A stretch of DNA of 64,000 nt from Colwellia sp. Arc7-635 (GTDB lineage Bacteria > Pseudomonadota > Gammaproteobacteria > Enterobacterales > Alteromonadaceae), in assembly GCF_003971255.1 (NCBI RefSeq), contig NZ_CP034660.1, positions 4,588,001 through 4,652,000 on the forward strand. Direction: 5' to 3'. Of the stretch, positions 1 to 9,021 are shown piece by piece. Numbering within the stretch: position 1 is the stretch's first letter; each line of letters begins with the position of its first letter. The notes under the pieces were generated by a model, which worked only from the letters and a program-made list of their open reading frames with translations, ran no database searches and was not told the DNA's origin. The translations under genes were made by a program, and so were the position numbers.

Positions 1-23
1 ATCATTAATTGATAGTTATTCAT
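1..23 (-). CDS. ilvM: start of an ilvM-like acetolactate synthase small subunit (partial)
   Basis: Only the first seven codons are inside the window (MNNYQLM). The ATG shares bases with the ilvG stop codon (TAATG arrangement), as expected for translationally coupled ilvG and ilvM in enteric-type ilvGMEDA operons. In that system the product is the small ACT-domain regulatory subunit of acetolactate synthase II. The identification comes from position and coupling; seven residues are too few to prove the family. Confidence 0.5.
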
Positions 24-1687
24 TAAGTGCTCTCCATCATTTTATCGTTCGCGGTATTCGGTGGCACTAGTGGCCAAACATTGTCTTGTGCATCAATTTT
101 AACTTGTAGTAGGTAAGGTCCATCATGTTCAAGCATTTCTTCAATGGCAGCACTAACTTCCGACTTATTAGTAATTAATTTTGCTTTAATATCAAAAGCA
201 TTCGCTAACATGACAAAATCAGGGTTATCAGCTAAGTCGGTCTCACTTAAGCGCCCATTAAAAAACAGGTCTTGCCATTGACGCACCATGCCAAGCTTAG
301 CGTTATCAATAAGGACTATTTTTACGGGTAATTGAAAGCGCTTAATCGTTGAAAGCTCTTGCACGTTCATCATAAATGAACCATCCCCCGAGACTGCAAT
401 AACGCAGTCGGTTGGGCGGCTCACTTGTGCGCCAACAGCCGCCGGCACACCAAAGCCCATAGTCCCCATGCCACCACTGGTTAAAAAGTTGCTTGGATCA
501 TCAAATAACATATGCTGTGCAGCCCACATTTGATGCTGACCAACATCAGTTGTTACGCAGGTATTTTTTGGCATATTATCGCTAATTTCTTTTAATACTG
601 CGGGGGCAAAAATGGTCTCGCCTGGATGGTTATAATCCCATGCAAAATCCGTTTTCATGCCCTGACATTTTTCTTGCCACGGCCCGATAGATAATGGGAT
701 AGCTAAAGCCGGTAAATTAACCTTTAAATCACCTAATATTGCAGCGTCAGCAACGCGGCGTTTATTTATTTCTGCAGTATCAATATCAAAGTGAATGACT
801 TTTGCGTGTGGAGCAAATTCATTTAGTTTGCCGGTCACTCGGTCATCAAAACGCGCACCGACTGCAATTAATAAATCACACTCTTGTACCGCTAAGTTTG
901 CTGCTTTAGTACCGTGCATACCAAGCATGCCTAAATAATTTTCATCTTCGGGGTTCACTGCGCCCAAGCCTTTAAGGGTAGACACACTCGGCACACCTGT
1001 GATTTCAGCAAAAGATCTTAATTCATCAATGGCATTAGCCATACCAACACCACCACCAACATATAAAATTGGCTGTTTCGCTTGATTAAGTAATGCAATG
1101 GCACTACCAACATTAGCCGGTGGCAGCTTCACTTTATTCTCTAGATTAACTAAATCATCTAAGCAACCGTTGACTTCTGCTAGTTGAATATCTTTAGGAA
1201 TATCAACTAGTACCGGTCCTTGCCTACCTTCAAGCGCAATGGCAAAGGCTTCATGTAAAACTTGAGCTAAATCATTAATATCAGTCACTTGAAAAGAGTG
1301 TTTAGTACACGCCAGCGATAAACCAAAAATGTCTATTTCTTGGAAAGCATCAGAGCCCATCGACGCAGTCGCTACTTGTCCTGTTATAGCAACAACAGGA
1401 ATAGAGTCAGCTAACGCATCAGCAAGGCCTGTGATCAAATTAGTTGCACCTGGCCCTGATGTTGCTAAACAAACACCTACTTTACCCGATGCTCTGGCGT
1501 AACCTACAGCAGAAAAAGCAGCACCTTGCTCATGGCGACATAAAAAGTGTTCAACATCACTATCGTATAACGCATCGTAGATTGGCATTATTGCCCCACC
1601 TGGGTAGCCAAAAACATGTTCAACGCCATGCTGCTCTAGCACGTTAAATAATAAGCCGCCGCCGGTTAATTTTTTATCAGTTGTCAT
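23..1687 (-). CDS. ilvG: acetolactate synthase large subunit
   Basis: 554 aa, full length for the thiamine-diphosphate acetohydroxyacid synthase large subunit. This enzyme condenses pyruvate with pyruvate or 2-oxobutyrate at the first common step of valine, leucine and isoleucine synthesis. The N-terminal ThDP domain shows [16 protein letters not shown] and a catalytic glutamate in RHEQGAAF (about E53). The C-terminal ThDP/Mg motif GDGSF lies near residue 434. The gene sits downstream of a leader peptide and attenuator hairpin and is coupled to the next gene by an overlapping stop/start. This matches the head of an ilvGMEDA operon rather than ilvBN or ilvIH. The divergent neighbour yifB also fits the classical ilv region. 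Confidence 0.93.
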   Translation of the reverse strand: MTTDKKLTGGGLLFNVLEQHGVEHVFGYPGGAIMPIYDALYDSDVEHFLCRHEQGAAFSAVGYARASGKVGVCLATSGPGATNLITGLADALADSIPVVAITGQVATASMGSDAFQEIDIFGLSLACTKHSFQVTDINDLAQVLHEAFAIALEGRQGPVLVDIPKDIQLAEVNGCLDDLVNLENKVKLPPANVGSAIALLNQAKQPILYVGGGVGMANAIDELRSFAEITGVPSVSTLKGLGAVNPEDENYLGMLGMHGTKAANLAVQECDLLIAVGARFDDRVTGKLNEFAPHAKVIHFDIDTAEINKRRVADAAILGDLKVNLPALAIPLSIGPWQEKCQGMKTDFAWDYNHPGETIFAPAVLKEISDNMPKNTCVTTDVGQHQMWAAQHMLFDDPSNFLTSGGMGTMGFGVPAAVGAQVSRPTDCVIAVSGDGSFMMNVQELSTIKRFQLPVKIVLIDNAKLGMVRQWQDLFFNGRLSETDLADNPDFVMLANAFDIKAKLITNKSEVSAAIEEMLEHDGPYLLQVKIDAQDNVWPLVPPNTANDKMMEST

Positions 1688-1828
1688 GTGTTTATTTTAC
1701 TTTTAAATTACAGTTTATTCATTAAGCATTCACTTTTATTAGAATGGTTAACTGTTTTTGTAATTTAGTCAGTATTCTCCCAAAGATAGATAATGCGCAT
1801 TGCGCTATTTAAATAGTTTATATAACGA

Positions 1829-1860
1829 CAAACCCCCGGTCCTTTCGGAGCGGGGGTTTG
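1829..1860 (-). terminator. ilv attenuator hairpin
   Basis: Two 14-nt arms around a 4-nt loop (GAAA on the minus strand) give a GC-rich stem ending in GGGGGUUUG, between the leader peptide and ilvG. The 5' arm contains ACCCCCGC (plus-strand bases 1850-1857). This can instead pair with GCGGGGGU at the end of the leader coding region (1900-1907), giving a mutually exclusive antiterminator. This is the expected logic of transcription attenuation by charged Ile/Val/Leu tRNA. The U-tract is weak (UUUGUCGUU). Confidence 0.8.
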
Positions 1861-1897
1861 TTATTTTAAGATTTTTTAATTTTCTTTAGCTCAACAA

Positions 1898-1966
1898 TTA
1901 CCCCCGCGACGATTTAATAATCACCACGACGAGAATTTTAATAATCATTAAGCTATAATTTTGCAT
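1898..1966 (-). CDS. ilvL: ilv operon leader peptide
   Basis: A 22-codon ORF read on the minus strand, ATG at 1966 and TAA at 1898-1900. Its core reads LMIIKILVVVIIK, so 10 of 13 consecutive residues are Ile, Val or Leu. It lies about 40 nt upstream of the attenuator hairpin and about 210 nt upstream of ilvG. In enterobacteria IlvL is a regulatory peptide: ribosome stalling at Ile/Val/Leu codons allows the antiterminator to form. The sequence is unlike E. coli IlvL except in composition. An alternative internal ATG would give a 16-residue version. No function beyond attenuation is expected. Confidence 0.85.
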   Translation of the reverse strand: MQNYSLMIIKILVVVIIKSSRG

Positions 1967-2193
1967 ATTTAATAGTATTTTCTGTAAGTTTATAAATTTA
2001 AGTTCTGCCGTTTCCAGCCTATTTAAATTAGTACCATAGCTCTAATATCCAGCGCAAGTGTTTTTACTAGTCTTTTTTTTATTTGCGTTACAGTCTTTGT
2101 TATTACTGATAATTTTGTTGGCTTATTTTTCGCGGAAAAGTTATTCAGTAACTACACTAAATACAGTCTTAATGAGAATAAAAATGGATTTTT

Positions 2194-3711
2194 ATGGCCT
2201 TAGCCTGTGTTTTCAGCCGAGCTCGTGTCGGGCTCGAATCCCCGTTAGTGACAGTAGAAGTGCATTTAGCCAATGGCTTACCCGCATTTAATATTGTTGG
2301 CTTACCTGAAACTTCGGTTCGAGAAGCAAAAGATCGTGTGCGGAGCGCAATTATCAATTGCGGTTACGAATTCCCAGCCAAACGTATCACTGTAAATTTA
2401 GCACCAGCAGATTTACCGAAAGAAGGCGGTCGCTTCGATCTGCCCATCGCTATCGGCATTCTTGTCGCCGCGGCACAACTACCAGAAACGGATTTAAGCC
2501 AATATGAATTTGCCGGAGAGCTTGCTTTATCAGGCGAGTTACGAGCAATTATTGGCGAAATCCCCATGGCTATGGCTTGTCAACAAAGTGGCCGTACATT
2601 GATTATTCCAAGTGACAACGCCGAACAAGCAAGTTGGGTACCGCAAGTAAAAATATTGAGTTTGTCTCATTTAAGTCAATTATTTCCCCATTTTTTAAGG
2701 CAAAAAAGTTTACCGCTTATTGCCACCAAAACCATACAGGAGTACGAAACCAAAAGTGAGCACGATATTGCCGATGTCGTTGGACAGCCGTTAGCGAAAA
2801 GAGCATTAGAAATTGCCGCTAGCGGTGGCCATAATCTTTTATTTATTGGCCCGCCAGGCACAGGGAAAACTATGCTCGCCAGTCGACTACCCGGTATTTT
2901 ACCGCCCATGACCGAGCAAGAAGCGTTATCAAGTGCTGCAATTCAGTCTATTTGCCATAAAGATATCAACCCTGAATCATGGCTAACAAGACCTTTTCGT
3001 GCTCCACATCATACCGCATCATCGGCAGCGCTAGTCGGTGGCGGTAGTCATCCGCAACCCGGTGAAATTTCATTGGCCCATAACGGCGTACTTTTTCTTG
3101 ATGAATTACCAGAGTTTGAACGTAAAGTGCTCGACGTACTACGTGAACCCATGGAATCTGGTGAGGTGACGATTTCGCGTGCTCTGCTCAAACAAACATT
3201 CCCTGCACAATTTCAACTTGTCGCTGCCATGAACCCCAGCCCAACAGGGTTTTACAATGACAAACGTAGTACACCAGAGCAAGTATTACGTTATCTTAAC
3301 CGTCTTTCCGGGCCTTTTCTTGATCGTATTGATATTCAAATTGAAGTAACACGATTGCCAAGAGGTATGTGGGCTAATGACACCGGCAAAGGGGAGTCTA
3401 GCCGTACCATTCAAAAACGGGTTAGTATTTGCCACCAAAGGCAAATATCACGTCAAGGTAAAGCGAATGCTCAGCTGGGTAGTGCTGAAGTTAGAAGCTT
3501 CTGCCAACTGTCAGCTGATGATAATGAATTTTTAGAACTCGCGATTGAAAAGCTTAATTTATCGACCAGAGCACATCATAAAATACTTAAAATAGCCAGA
3601 ACACTTGCTGACATGGAGGCCGTTGAGCATATTGAGCGTAAGCATTTAATCGAGGCTTTATCCTATCGAGCCATGGATAGAATATTACGCCATTTGACTG
3701 ACGCGATATAA
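2194..3711 (+). CDS. comM: YifB/ComM-family Mg-chelatase-like AAA+ ATPase
   Basis: 505 aa, the usual length. The N-terminal ChlI-like domain shows TVEVHLANGLPAFNIVGLPE and NLAPADLPKEGGRFDLPIAI. The central AAA+ module has Walker A GPPGTGKT (about residues 216-223) and a Walker B-type LFLDELPEF. The C-terminal Mg_chelatase_C part follows. In naturally competent gammaproteobacteria ComM is a hexameric branch-migration helicase acting on recombination intermediates in transformation. The E. coli homologue YifB is encoded beside ilvG, as here. It is transcribed divergently from ilvLG. The start aligns with the family N-terminus. Confidence 0.93.
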   Translation: MALACVFSRARVGLESPLVTVEVHLANGLPAFNIVGLPETSVREAKDRVRSAIINCGYEFPAKRITVNLAPADLPKEGGRFDLPIAIGILVAAAQLPETDLSQYEFAGELALSGELRAIIGEIPMAMACQQSGRTLIIPSDNAEQASWVPQVKILSLSHLSQLFPHFLRQKSLPLIATKTIQEYETKSEHDIADVVGQPLAKRALEIAASGGHNLLFIGPPGTGKTMLASRLPGILPPMTEQEALSSAAIQSICHKDINPESWLTRPFRAPHHTASSAALVGGGSHPQPGEISLAHNGVLFLDELPEFERKVLDVLREPMESGEVTISRALLKQTFPAQFQLVAAMNPSPTGFYNDKRSTPEQVLRYLNRLSGPFLDRIDIQIEVTRLPRGMWANDTGKGESSRTIQKRVSICHQRQISRQGKANAQLGSAEVRSFCQLSADDNEFLELAIEKLNLSTRAHHKILKIARTLADMEAVEHIERKHLIEALSYRAMDRILRHLTDAI

Positions 3712-3731
3712 TACCAATGCTAATAAGTTAT
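3711..3731 (+). repeat. single terminal repeat of a MITE-like element
   Basis: The segment ATACCAATGCTAATAAGTTA closely matches the terminal inverted repeats of the element at 45898-46082. It lies across the 3' ends of the convergent yifB and ilvY genes. Only one end is visible, so it is either a remnant or a solo end. Confidence 0.5.
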
Positions 3732-4603
3732 TTAATTGCATCGAAAAATGCTTGAATTAATGGCTGTTCTTTTCGCTGGTTCAAGCAGCAAACACCGAGA
3801 TCAAAAGGCGCTATTTCTCCGGCGTTTTCTAAATATTGCACGCGGTCTTTCACTGGGCTGTTTTCAACAACTACGCGCGGTACGATACCAACGCCACAAC
3901 CTAAAGCCACCATACTAACCAGTGCTTCGTGACCCGAAACCGTCGCATAAATATTGGCTTTACCTTGTTGTTTTTTACGATACCAGTACTCGAAACGTTT
4001 TCTTGCAGGACCATGCTCCGGCAAAATGATCGGCACATCAGACCAAAGAAAGTCTTGTTGGATTTGTTGCTGAACTCGACAAACCATGGTCGGCGCGATA
4101 ACCGCTAACGGGATCTCAGCGAGGTGATGAAAAGTAAAGATCCTCGATAATTGCTCTGGTCTGGCGGCAATAGCAAAATCAACCGCTTGCTTTTCAACTT
4201 GCTCTAACGCATCCGCCGCATCGCCGGTCGTTAACATAATTTCGACCATCGGATGTTGCTGACGAAAGCGCTCTAGCAATGGCGGCAAATGACTATAAGC
4301 TGCCGTCACAGAACAAAAAATATGTAGCTTACCTTGAAGGTCAGCTTGCTTTTGGCTCAATGAAAGTTTCAGTAATTGCCATTGTTCTAGCTGCTGCTGA
4401 GCAAACTGATAAAATTGCTTACCCGCCTCACTTAACACCACGGTTCTATTGTCTCGGTGCAATAACGAATCACCAACTTCAAGCTCTAGACGCTGAATAA
4501 CACGGCTTAACGTTGAAGGGCTGACATGATGTAGCTCAGCAGTTTTACCAAAGTGCAATGATTTCGCTAAATCGACAAACATACGCAAAGACTTTAATTC
4601 CAC
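3728..4603 (-). CDS. ilvY: LysR-type activator of ilvC
   Basis: LysR-family regulator with an N-terminal winged helix-turn-helix (HFGKTAELHHVSPSTLSRVIQ region) and a periplasmic-binding-like effector domain with the IlvY-typical stretches FCSVTAAYSHLPP and LTTGDAADALE. In E. coli IlvY binds operators between itself and ilvC and activates ilvC when acetolactate or acetohydroxybutyrate accumulates. I place the start at GTG 4603 (VELKSLRMF), preceded at normal spacing by AAGGAA. This aligns with the E. coli N-terminus, giving 291 aa. An open frame continues upstream to 4657, which would place the N-terminus inside the operator region. It is divergent from ilvC. Confidence 0.9.
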   Translation of the reverse strand: MELKSLRMFVDLAKSLHFGKTAELHHVSPSTLSRVIQRLELEVGDSLLHRDNRTVVLSEAGKQFYQFAQQQLEQWQLLKLSLSQKQADLQGKLHIFCSVTAAYSHLPPLLERFRQQHPMVEIMLTTGDAADALEQVEKQAVDFAIAARPEQLSRIFTFHHLAEIPLAVIAPTMVCRVQQQIQQDFLWSDVPIILPEHGPARKRFEYWYRKKQQGKANIYATVSGHEALVSMVALGCGVGIVPRVVVENSPVKDRVQYLENAGEIAPFDLGVCCLNQRKEQPLIQAFFDAIK

Positions 4604-4639
4604 ACCAGTTCCTTCAATTGAGTAACAAACTAAATGGTA

Positions 4640-4666
4640 TTGCAAATAATGCAACACTGCAATGCA
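4640..4666. promoter_or_regulatory. probable IlvY operator region
   Basis: A dyad TTGCA-N5-TGCAA (4640-4654) is followed at once by the palindrome TGCAATGCA (4658-4666) in the 172-bp gap between divergent ilvY and ilvC. LysR proteins typically bind such interrupted dyads. A candidate ilvC -10 box TATGAT follows at 4700-4705 with no good -35, consistent with an activator-dependent promoter. Assignment to IlvY is inferred from position. Confidence 0.6.
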
Positions 4667-4775
4667 AATATATCATTTTAAGCAACAGTATTTTTTAGCT
4701 ATGATGTTTTCAAGGTCAACAATCCGACCAAATCAATATATTTTCTTGGCCAGTAGCCAAGTACAGGAGAGCAAG

Positions 4776-6260
4776 ATGGGTAACTATTTCAATACTTTAA
4801 GTTTACGTGAAAAATTAGCGCAATTAGGCAAATGTCGCTTTATGCAACGCGAAGAATTCAGTGATGGTTGTAATTTCATTAAAGATTGGAATATCGTTAT
4901 TGTCGGTTGTGGCGCTCAAGGCCTTAACCAAGGCTTAAATATGCGCGATTCTGGTTTGAATATTTCCTATGCTTTACGTGACGCTGCCATTGCAGAAAAA
5001 CGCCAATCTTACCAATGGGCCACAGAAAATGGTTTCACTGTTGGCAATTACCAAGAATTAATCCCACAAGCTGATTTAGTGTTGAACCTAACTCCAGACA
5101 AACAGCATACTTCGGCGGTTACCGCGGTAATGCCATTGATGAAAAAAGGCGCAACGTTATCTTATTCGCACGGCTTTAATATTGTTGAAGAAGGCATGCA
5201 AATTCGTCCTGATATTACTGTTGTTATGGTCGCTCCTAAGTGTCCTGGTACGGAAGTACGTGAAGAATACAAACGTGGTTTTGGCGTGCCAACACTGATT
5301 GCTGTACATCCTGAAAACGACCCACAAGGTAATGGGTTAGCCATCGCTAAAGCTTATGCTTCAGCTACCGGTGGTGATCGAGCCGGTGTTTTAGAGTCAT
5401 CGTTTATCGCTGAAGTTAAATCTGATTTGATGGGCGAACAAACGATTCTTTGTGGCATGTTGCAAACAGCCGCAGTATTAGGCCACAAACAGCTAATTGC
5501 ACAAGGTATGGATGCAGCGTACGCACGTAAATTATTACAATACGGCATTGAAACCACCACCGAAGGCTTAAAGCATGGTGGCATTACCAACATGATGGAT
5601 CGACTTTCAAATCCAGCAAAAGTAAAAGCGTTTGATATGGCTGAAGAGCTAAAAGTCATCTTACGTCCATTATTTGAAAAGCATATGGACGATATCATTG
5701 AAGGCCATTTTTCTTCAACGATGATGGCAGATTGGGCTAATGACGACGAAAACCTACTGAAATGGCGTGCAGAAACGGCAGAAACATCATTTGAATTAGC
5801 CGTAGATTGCCCAACTGATATCAGTGAGCAAGAATACTACGACAAAGGTATATTCATTGTTGCTATGATTAAAGCCGGTGTAGAACTCGCTTTTGAATCT
5901 ATGGTTGCTGCAGGCATCATTGAAGAGTCGGCTTATTATGAGTCGCTACATGAAACACCGTTGATTGCTAACTGTATCGCCCGTAATAAGCTTTATGAAA
6001 TGAACGTGGTAATCTCTGACACGGCTGAATATGGTAATTATTTATTCACGCATGCAGCAGTACCTTTACTTACCGATTACGCTAACAATCTGACATTAGA
6101 ACAATTAGGTGAAGGTCTGTCATCAACTGATAACGGTGTTGATAATGTCCGTTTAATCGCGGTGAATGAAGCCATTCGTGGTCATCAAGTAGAAGTTGTG
6201 GGTAAGAAATTACGCGGTTACATGACGGATATGAAACGTATTGTTGAAGCTAACAGCTAA
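4776..6260 (+). CDS. ilvC: ketol-acid reductoisomerase (class II)
   Basis: 494 aa from ATG 4776, which has an AGGAG Shine-Dalgarno at normal distance and aligns with E. coli IlvC (MANYFNTL versus MGNYFNTL). The frame stays open upstream to 4662, but that part covers the operator and promoter. The enzyme isomerises and reduces 2-acetolactate or 2-aceto-2-hydroxybutyrate with NADPH and Mg2+. The Rossmann motif is [13 protein letters not shown]. Metal and substrate motifs include [12 protein letters not shown] and [18 protein letters not shown]. The long form with a duplicated C-terminal domain is class II, typical of gammaproteobacteria. A functional partner of ilvG, controlled by the adjacent ilvY. 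Confidence 0.96.
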   Translation: MGNYFNTLSLREKLAQLGKCRFMQREEFSDGCNFIKDWNIVIVGCGAQGLNQGLNMRDSGLNISYALRDAAIAEKRQSYQWATENGFTVGNYQELIPQADLVLNLTPDKQHTSAVTAVMPLMKKGATLSYSHGFNIVEEGMQIRPDITVVMVAPKCPGTEVREEYKRGFGVPTLIAVHPENDPQGNGLAIAKAYASATGGDRAGVLESSFIAEVKSDLMGEQTILCGMLQTAAVLGHKQLIAQGMDAAYARKLLQYGIETTTEGLKHGGITNMMDRLSNPAKVKAFDMAEELKVILRPLFEKHMDDIIEGHFSSTMMADWANDDENLLKWRAETAETSFELAVDCPTDISEQEYYDKGIFIVAMIKAGVELAFESMVAAGIIEESAYYESLHETPLIANCIARNKLYEMNVVISDTAEYGNYLFTHAAVPLLTDYANNLTLEQLGEGLSSTDNGVDNVRLIAVNEAIRGHQVEVVGKKLRGYMTDMKRIVEANS

Positions 6261-6374
6261 TAGTTAATCACAAATGATTAGTCACCACCAAGAAGCGGTA
6301 TCGGCATTTTGAGCCCATATCGCTTTTATGCTTGCTAGCATTCAATATAGTTAAATATAAAGTAAGGAAATTTA

Positions 6375-6692
6375 ATGAAAGAATTTAACAATGTTACGAT
6401 TTCAGCAGTAGCAAATATTTATTTCGATGGCCAAGTAACGAGCAGAAAAGTGACCTTTGCCGATGCCTCTGTAAAAACTTTAGGTATTATGATGCCCGGA
6501 GAATACACTTTTTCAACAGTTGAAGAGGAATTGATGGAAATTCAACAAGGTAATGTCAGTGTATTATTACCTAATAGTGACACTTGGCAAACATTCACAG
6601 CCAATCAAGCATTTGAGGTTCCTGCTAACTCATCCTTTAAGATTAAAGTTATTACCTTAGCCGATTACTGCTGTTCATATATCACTCAGTAA
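6375..6692 (+). CDS. ppnP: pyrimidine/purine nucleoside phosphorylase (DUF1255)
   Basis: 105 aa small cupin-fold protein of the YaiE/PpnP family. Diagnostic segments are GIMMPGEYTFST and VLLPNSDTWQTF, followed by EVPANSSF. The family cleaves several nucleosides phosphorolytically to base and ribose-1-phosphate. A ribosome-binding site (AAGGAAA) precedes the ATG. It stands alone, about 115 bp after ilvC, and ends at a strong hairpin shared with the convergent GGDEF gene. Confidence 0.88.
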   Translation: MKEFNNVTISAVANIYFDGQVTSRKVTFADASVKTLGIMMPGEYTFSTVEEELMEIQQGNVSVLLPNSDTWQTFTANQAFEVPANSSFKIKVITLADYCCSYITQ

Positions 6693-6710
6693 ATACAGCA
6701 AAAGCAAGTC

Positions 6711-6749
6711 AGAAAGACGCCCAAGCACTGAATGCTTAGGCGTCTTTCT
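6711..6749. terminator. bidirectional terminator
   Basis: Long near-perfect inverted repeat (arms AGAAAGACGCC / GGCGTCTTTCT, with further pairing AAGCA/TGCTT) between convergent ppnP and the GGDEF gene. Flanking A and T runs let it work in both directions. Confidence 0.85.
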
Positions 6750-6788
6750 AGTTTACTTTACGCTATTTTCAATGCCAAAAATGAGCCA

Positions 6789-8642
6789 TTAGTTTTGACA
6801 AACCACTAAATTACGACCTAAGCCTTTCGCTTCATAAAGCATAGTATCGGCCTCTGCAATAGCCGAAGCTAAATTTTCAAAGCCTTCAGTGCTTACTACC
6901 CCAATACTAATGCTGACTGAAAAATCAATAAAAAATGCTTTAGCATTTTGTTCCACTTTAACTCTTATTTCTTCAGCAAGAGCTTTTGCCGAATTAATCG
7001 ACAAGCCTTTAGCAATAATAATAAATTCATCTCCGCCCAAACGGCCAAACTCGCATTCTTTAGTTAAGCAACTTCGTGTTTGATTAACAATAAAGTTGAT
7101 GACTTGATCACCAACATGGTGCCCTTGCCCGTCATTAACTAGCTTAAAATTGTCAATATCGAAGAGTAATACGGCTAAACGCTCTGATTTAAGCTTCGCT
7201 TGTTTGAATAACACCTCGCCCTTTTCTAGAATATATCGTCGATTAGCAATTTCCGTTAAGACATCCGTACGTGCTAATTTTTGAAATTTACGCCTATTTC
7301 TAAATAAATGTCTAATAAGCACCAACATCAGGGTTAACACAATTGCGCTAACCACTAAAAGTTGAGCGCTTCGCTTTTGAGCTGCTTGTTGGTTTGCTAA
7401 CTGCAACTGTTGAATTTCAATAGTTTGGTTCAATAATTTTTTATCTAATTCACTGGTGTTTTGACGATTTAATAAGGTATTCACATGTATGGTATGTTTC
7501 AAAAATAAGCGTCGCTCTGCTACTTCATGATCTAGCTGCAGTAAAAACTGCTTACTTGTTTCGGTATGATCGCCATGAGCATAGGCTATGGCAGCGAGTA
7601 CACCGGCATGTTCAATAACATAATCAGGAAAAAGACGATTGAGTTCCTCGTAAGCCAGCAAGATTTTTTCGGGATCATTATTTCTTAGATAGAGCAATAT
7701 TAACTGCTGATAACTTTGCTTAATAAAAAATGTCTCTGGGGTGTTATTTTGCAGCTGTTGTGCTTTTTCAAAAGAACTGACGGCTTTCAACCATTGCTTA
7801 TTGGCATTAGCTAATAAACCCGCATTGTAATAAGCAAAAAAGATAAAATCTTCAAACGCAGGTTGTTGCTTAGCTAACTGAAACATTTCATCAACGTGTT
7901 GTTGCGCTTGTGATAGTTCTAAACGCTCTATCGATGTTGCCACTAGACCATGTAACATATTAAACATGTCTTGATAGTCATTCACACTTGCCCATTGTTC
8001 ATAAGCATTAGAGAGATATTCACTGGCTTGATCATAAAGCTGATGATTACGATAAAGATTACCTGAGGCGTTATAGATCATCCCAAGAGTGTTAGCAGGC
8101 AACTGGTTTTCTTGTGCTAAAGCTAAAGCATCATCGAGTAAAGCAAGGCCTTCTGACAGTTGCATTTTTTTTTCTTTAAAACAAAAGGCATATTGTACTA
8201 ATGCTCTGATTTTCACATCAACATCAATAATCCCCTCAGCCACCGCAACAGCTAATTTTCGATCAGGGCAATAAGAGTCTACTTCAAAGTTAATTAGGTA
8301 ATTTACATAAGAGCGTTCAAGTAAGCTTTTGACCAGCATGGTACGTGTTGAATCAGTGACTGGAGATAATATATCAATTGATTTGCTAAAGGCCTTTAAA
8401 GCAGAAGTTAACTGCTTATTTTCCTCCAAAACCATCCCTAACTCATGCTGATATTTTGCTTGCTCAATAATCGAAGCAGCAGAGAAGTCTGTACTTATTG
8501 ACTGTAAATATAGTAGTTTTTCTGCGCTAGATAACGACATTAAATGCTGTTCAACATTCGACATTGTCTGGCTAAATACGCAAGATGAATAACATAGACA
8601 AATAAAATTCAGTAAAACTAAAAATCTAAATTTCATTACCAT
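6789..8642 (-). CDS. TPR-containing membrane diguanylate cyclase
   Basis: About 617 aa. An N-terminal hydrophobic signal sequence is followed by a long helical TPR-like periplasmic region (roughly residues 30-380). A coiled segment (TIEIQQLQLANQQAAQ) and one transmembrane helix (LLVVSAIVLTLMLVLI) come next, then a C-terminal GGDEF domain. The active-site motif is intact (RLGGDEF) and is preceded by LLFDIDNFKLVNDGQGHHVGDQ, so cyclic-di-GMP synthesis from two GTP is expected. The ligand of the sensor region is unknown. Two close ATGs (8642 and 8636) are possible; AGGT lies nearer the first. Monocistronic and convergent with ppnP. Confidence 0.87.
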   Translation of the reverse strand: MVMKFRFLVLLNFICLCYSSCVFSQTMSNVEQHLMSLSSAEKLLYLQSISTDFSAASIIEQAKYQHELGMVLEENKQLTSALKAFSKSIDILSPVTDSTRTMLVKSLLERSYVNYLINFEVDSYCPDRKLAVAVAEGIIDVDVKIRALVQYAFCFKEKKMQLSEGLALLDDALALAQENQLPANTLGMIYNASGNLYRNHQLYDQASEYLSNAYEQWASVNDYQDMFNMLHGLVATSIERLELSQAQQHVDEMFQLAKQQPAFEDFIFFAYYNAGLLANANKQWLKAVSSFEKAQQLQNNTPETFFIKQSYQQLILLYLRNNDPEKILLAYEELNRLFPDYVIEHAGVLAAIAYAHGDHTETSKQFLLQLDHEVAERRLFLKHTIHVNTLLNRQNTSELDKKLLNQTIEIQQLQLANQQAAQKRSAQLLVVSAIVLTLMLVLIRHLFRNRRKFQKLARTDVLTEIANRRYILEKGEVLFKQAKLKSERLAVLLFDIDNFKLVNDGQGHHVGDQVINFIVNQTRSCLTKECEFGRLGGDEFIIIAKGLSINSAKALAEEIRVKVEQNAKAFFIDFSVSISIGVVSTEGFENLASAIAEADTMLYEAKGLGRNLVVCQN

Positions 8643-8756
8643 GTTACCTATCAATTATATGCTTTATAGCAACAATATGCGTGTTAATCCCTTATTTGTC
8701 CAACGCCTAATTACGAACTTTTCAATTGTTAACGTTGTTCATTCCTAAAACCTATA

Positions 8757-8990
8757 TATACCCGTGCCACTTGAAGATGCAGTTTCAGCGCGAAGCTAGG
8801 AATTCAGATCAAGGCGTGATACGCGAATAATAGTCACTCCCTTATCAAGTATCGCACAGTTTTTTTTGTCCAGAAAAAAGCTAAGTACATACATCCATGC
8901 AACGCAGGACTGATTTTCTAGCATAGCGCCCTGCGGGCAAGACGATAACAGTATTTACAGAAGAATACTTACGGCTGATAATCTCGGTTC
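8757..8990. repeat. intergenic repeat with conserved hairpin loop
   Basis: The 380-bp gap between the GGDEF gene and proB holds no convincing ORF. It contains a hairpin with stem GTGATAC / GTATCGC (8816-8822 and 8849-8855). Its loop holds ATAATAGTCACTCCCTTATC (8827-8846). The same loop with three substitutions occurs at 45971-45990 inside a MITE-like element whose stem differs but is still paired. The flanking text (CCCGTGCCACTTGAAGATGC) resembles dispersed intergenic repeats I recall from Alteromonadales. The outer boundaries are uncertain. Confidence 0.55.
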
Positions 8991-9021
8991 ATATAACTTG
9001 CTTAGCAAATAGCGATAACTT

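Noticed and set aside
4604-4657. Upstream extension of ilvY to an earlier start
   Set aside because: It would translate through the operator region. The GTG at 4603 has a good ribosome-binding site and aligns with the family.
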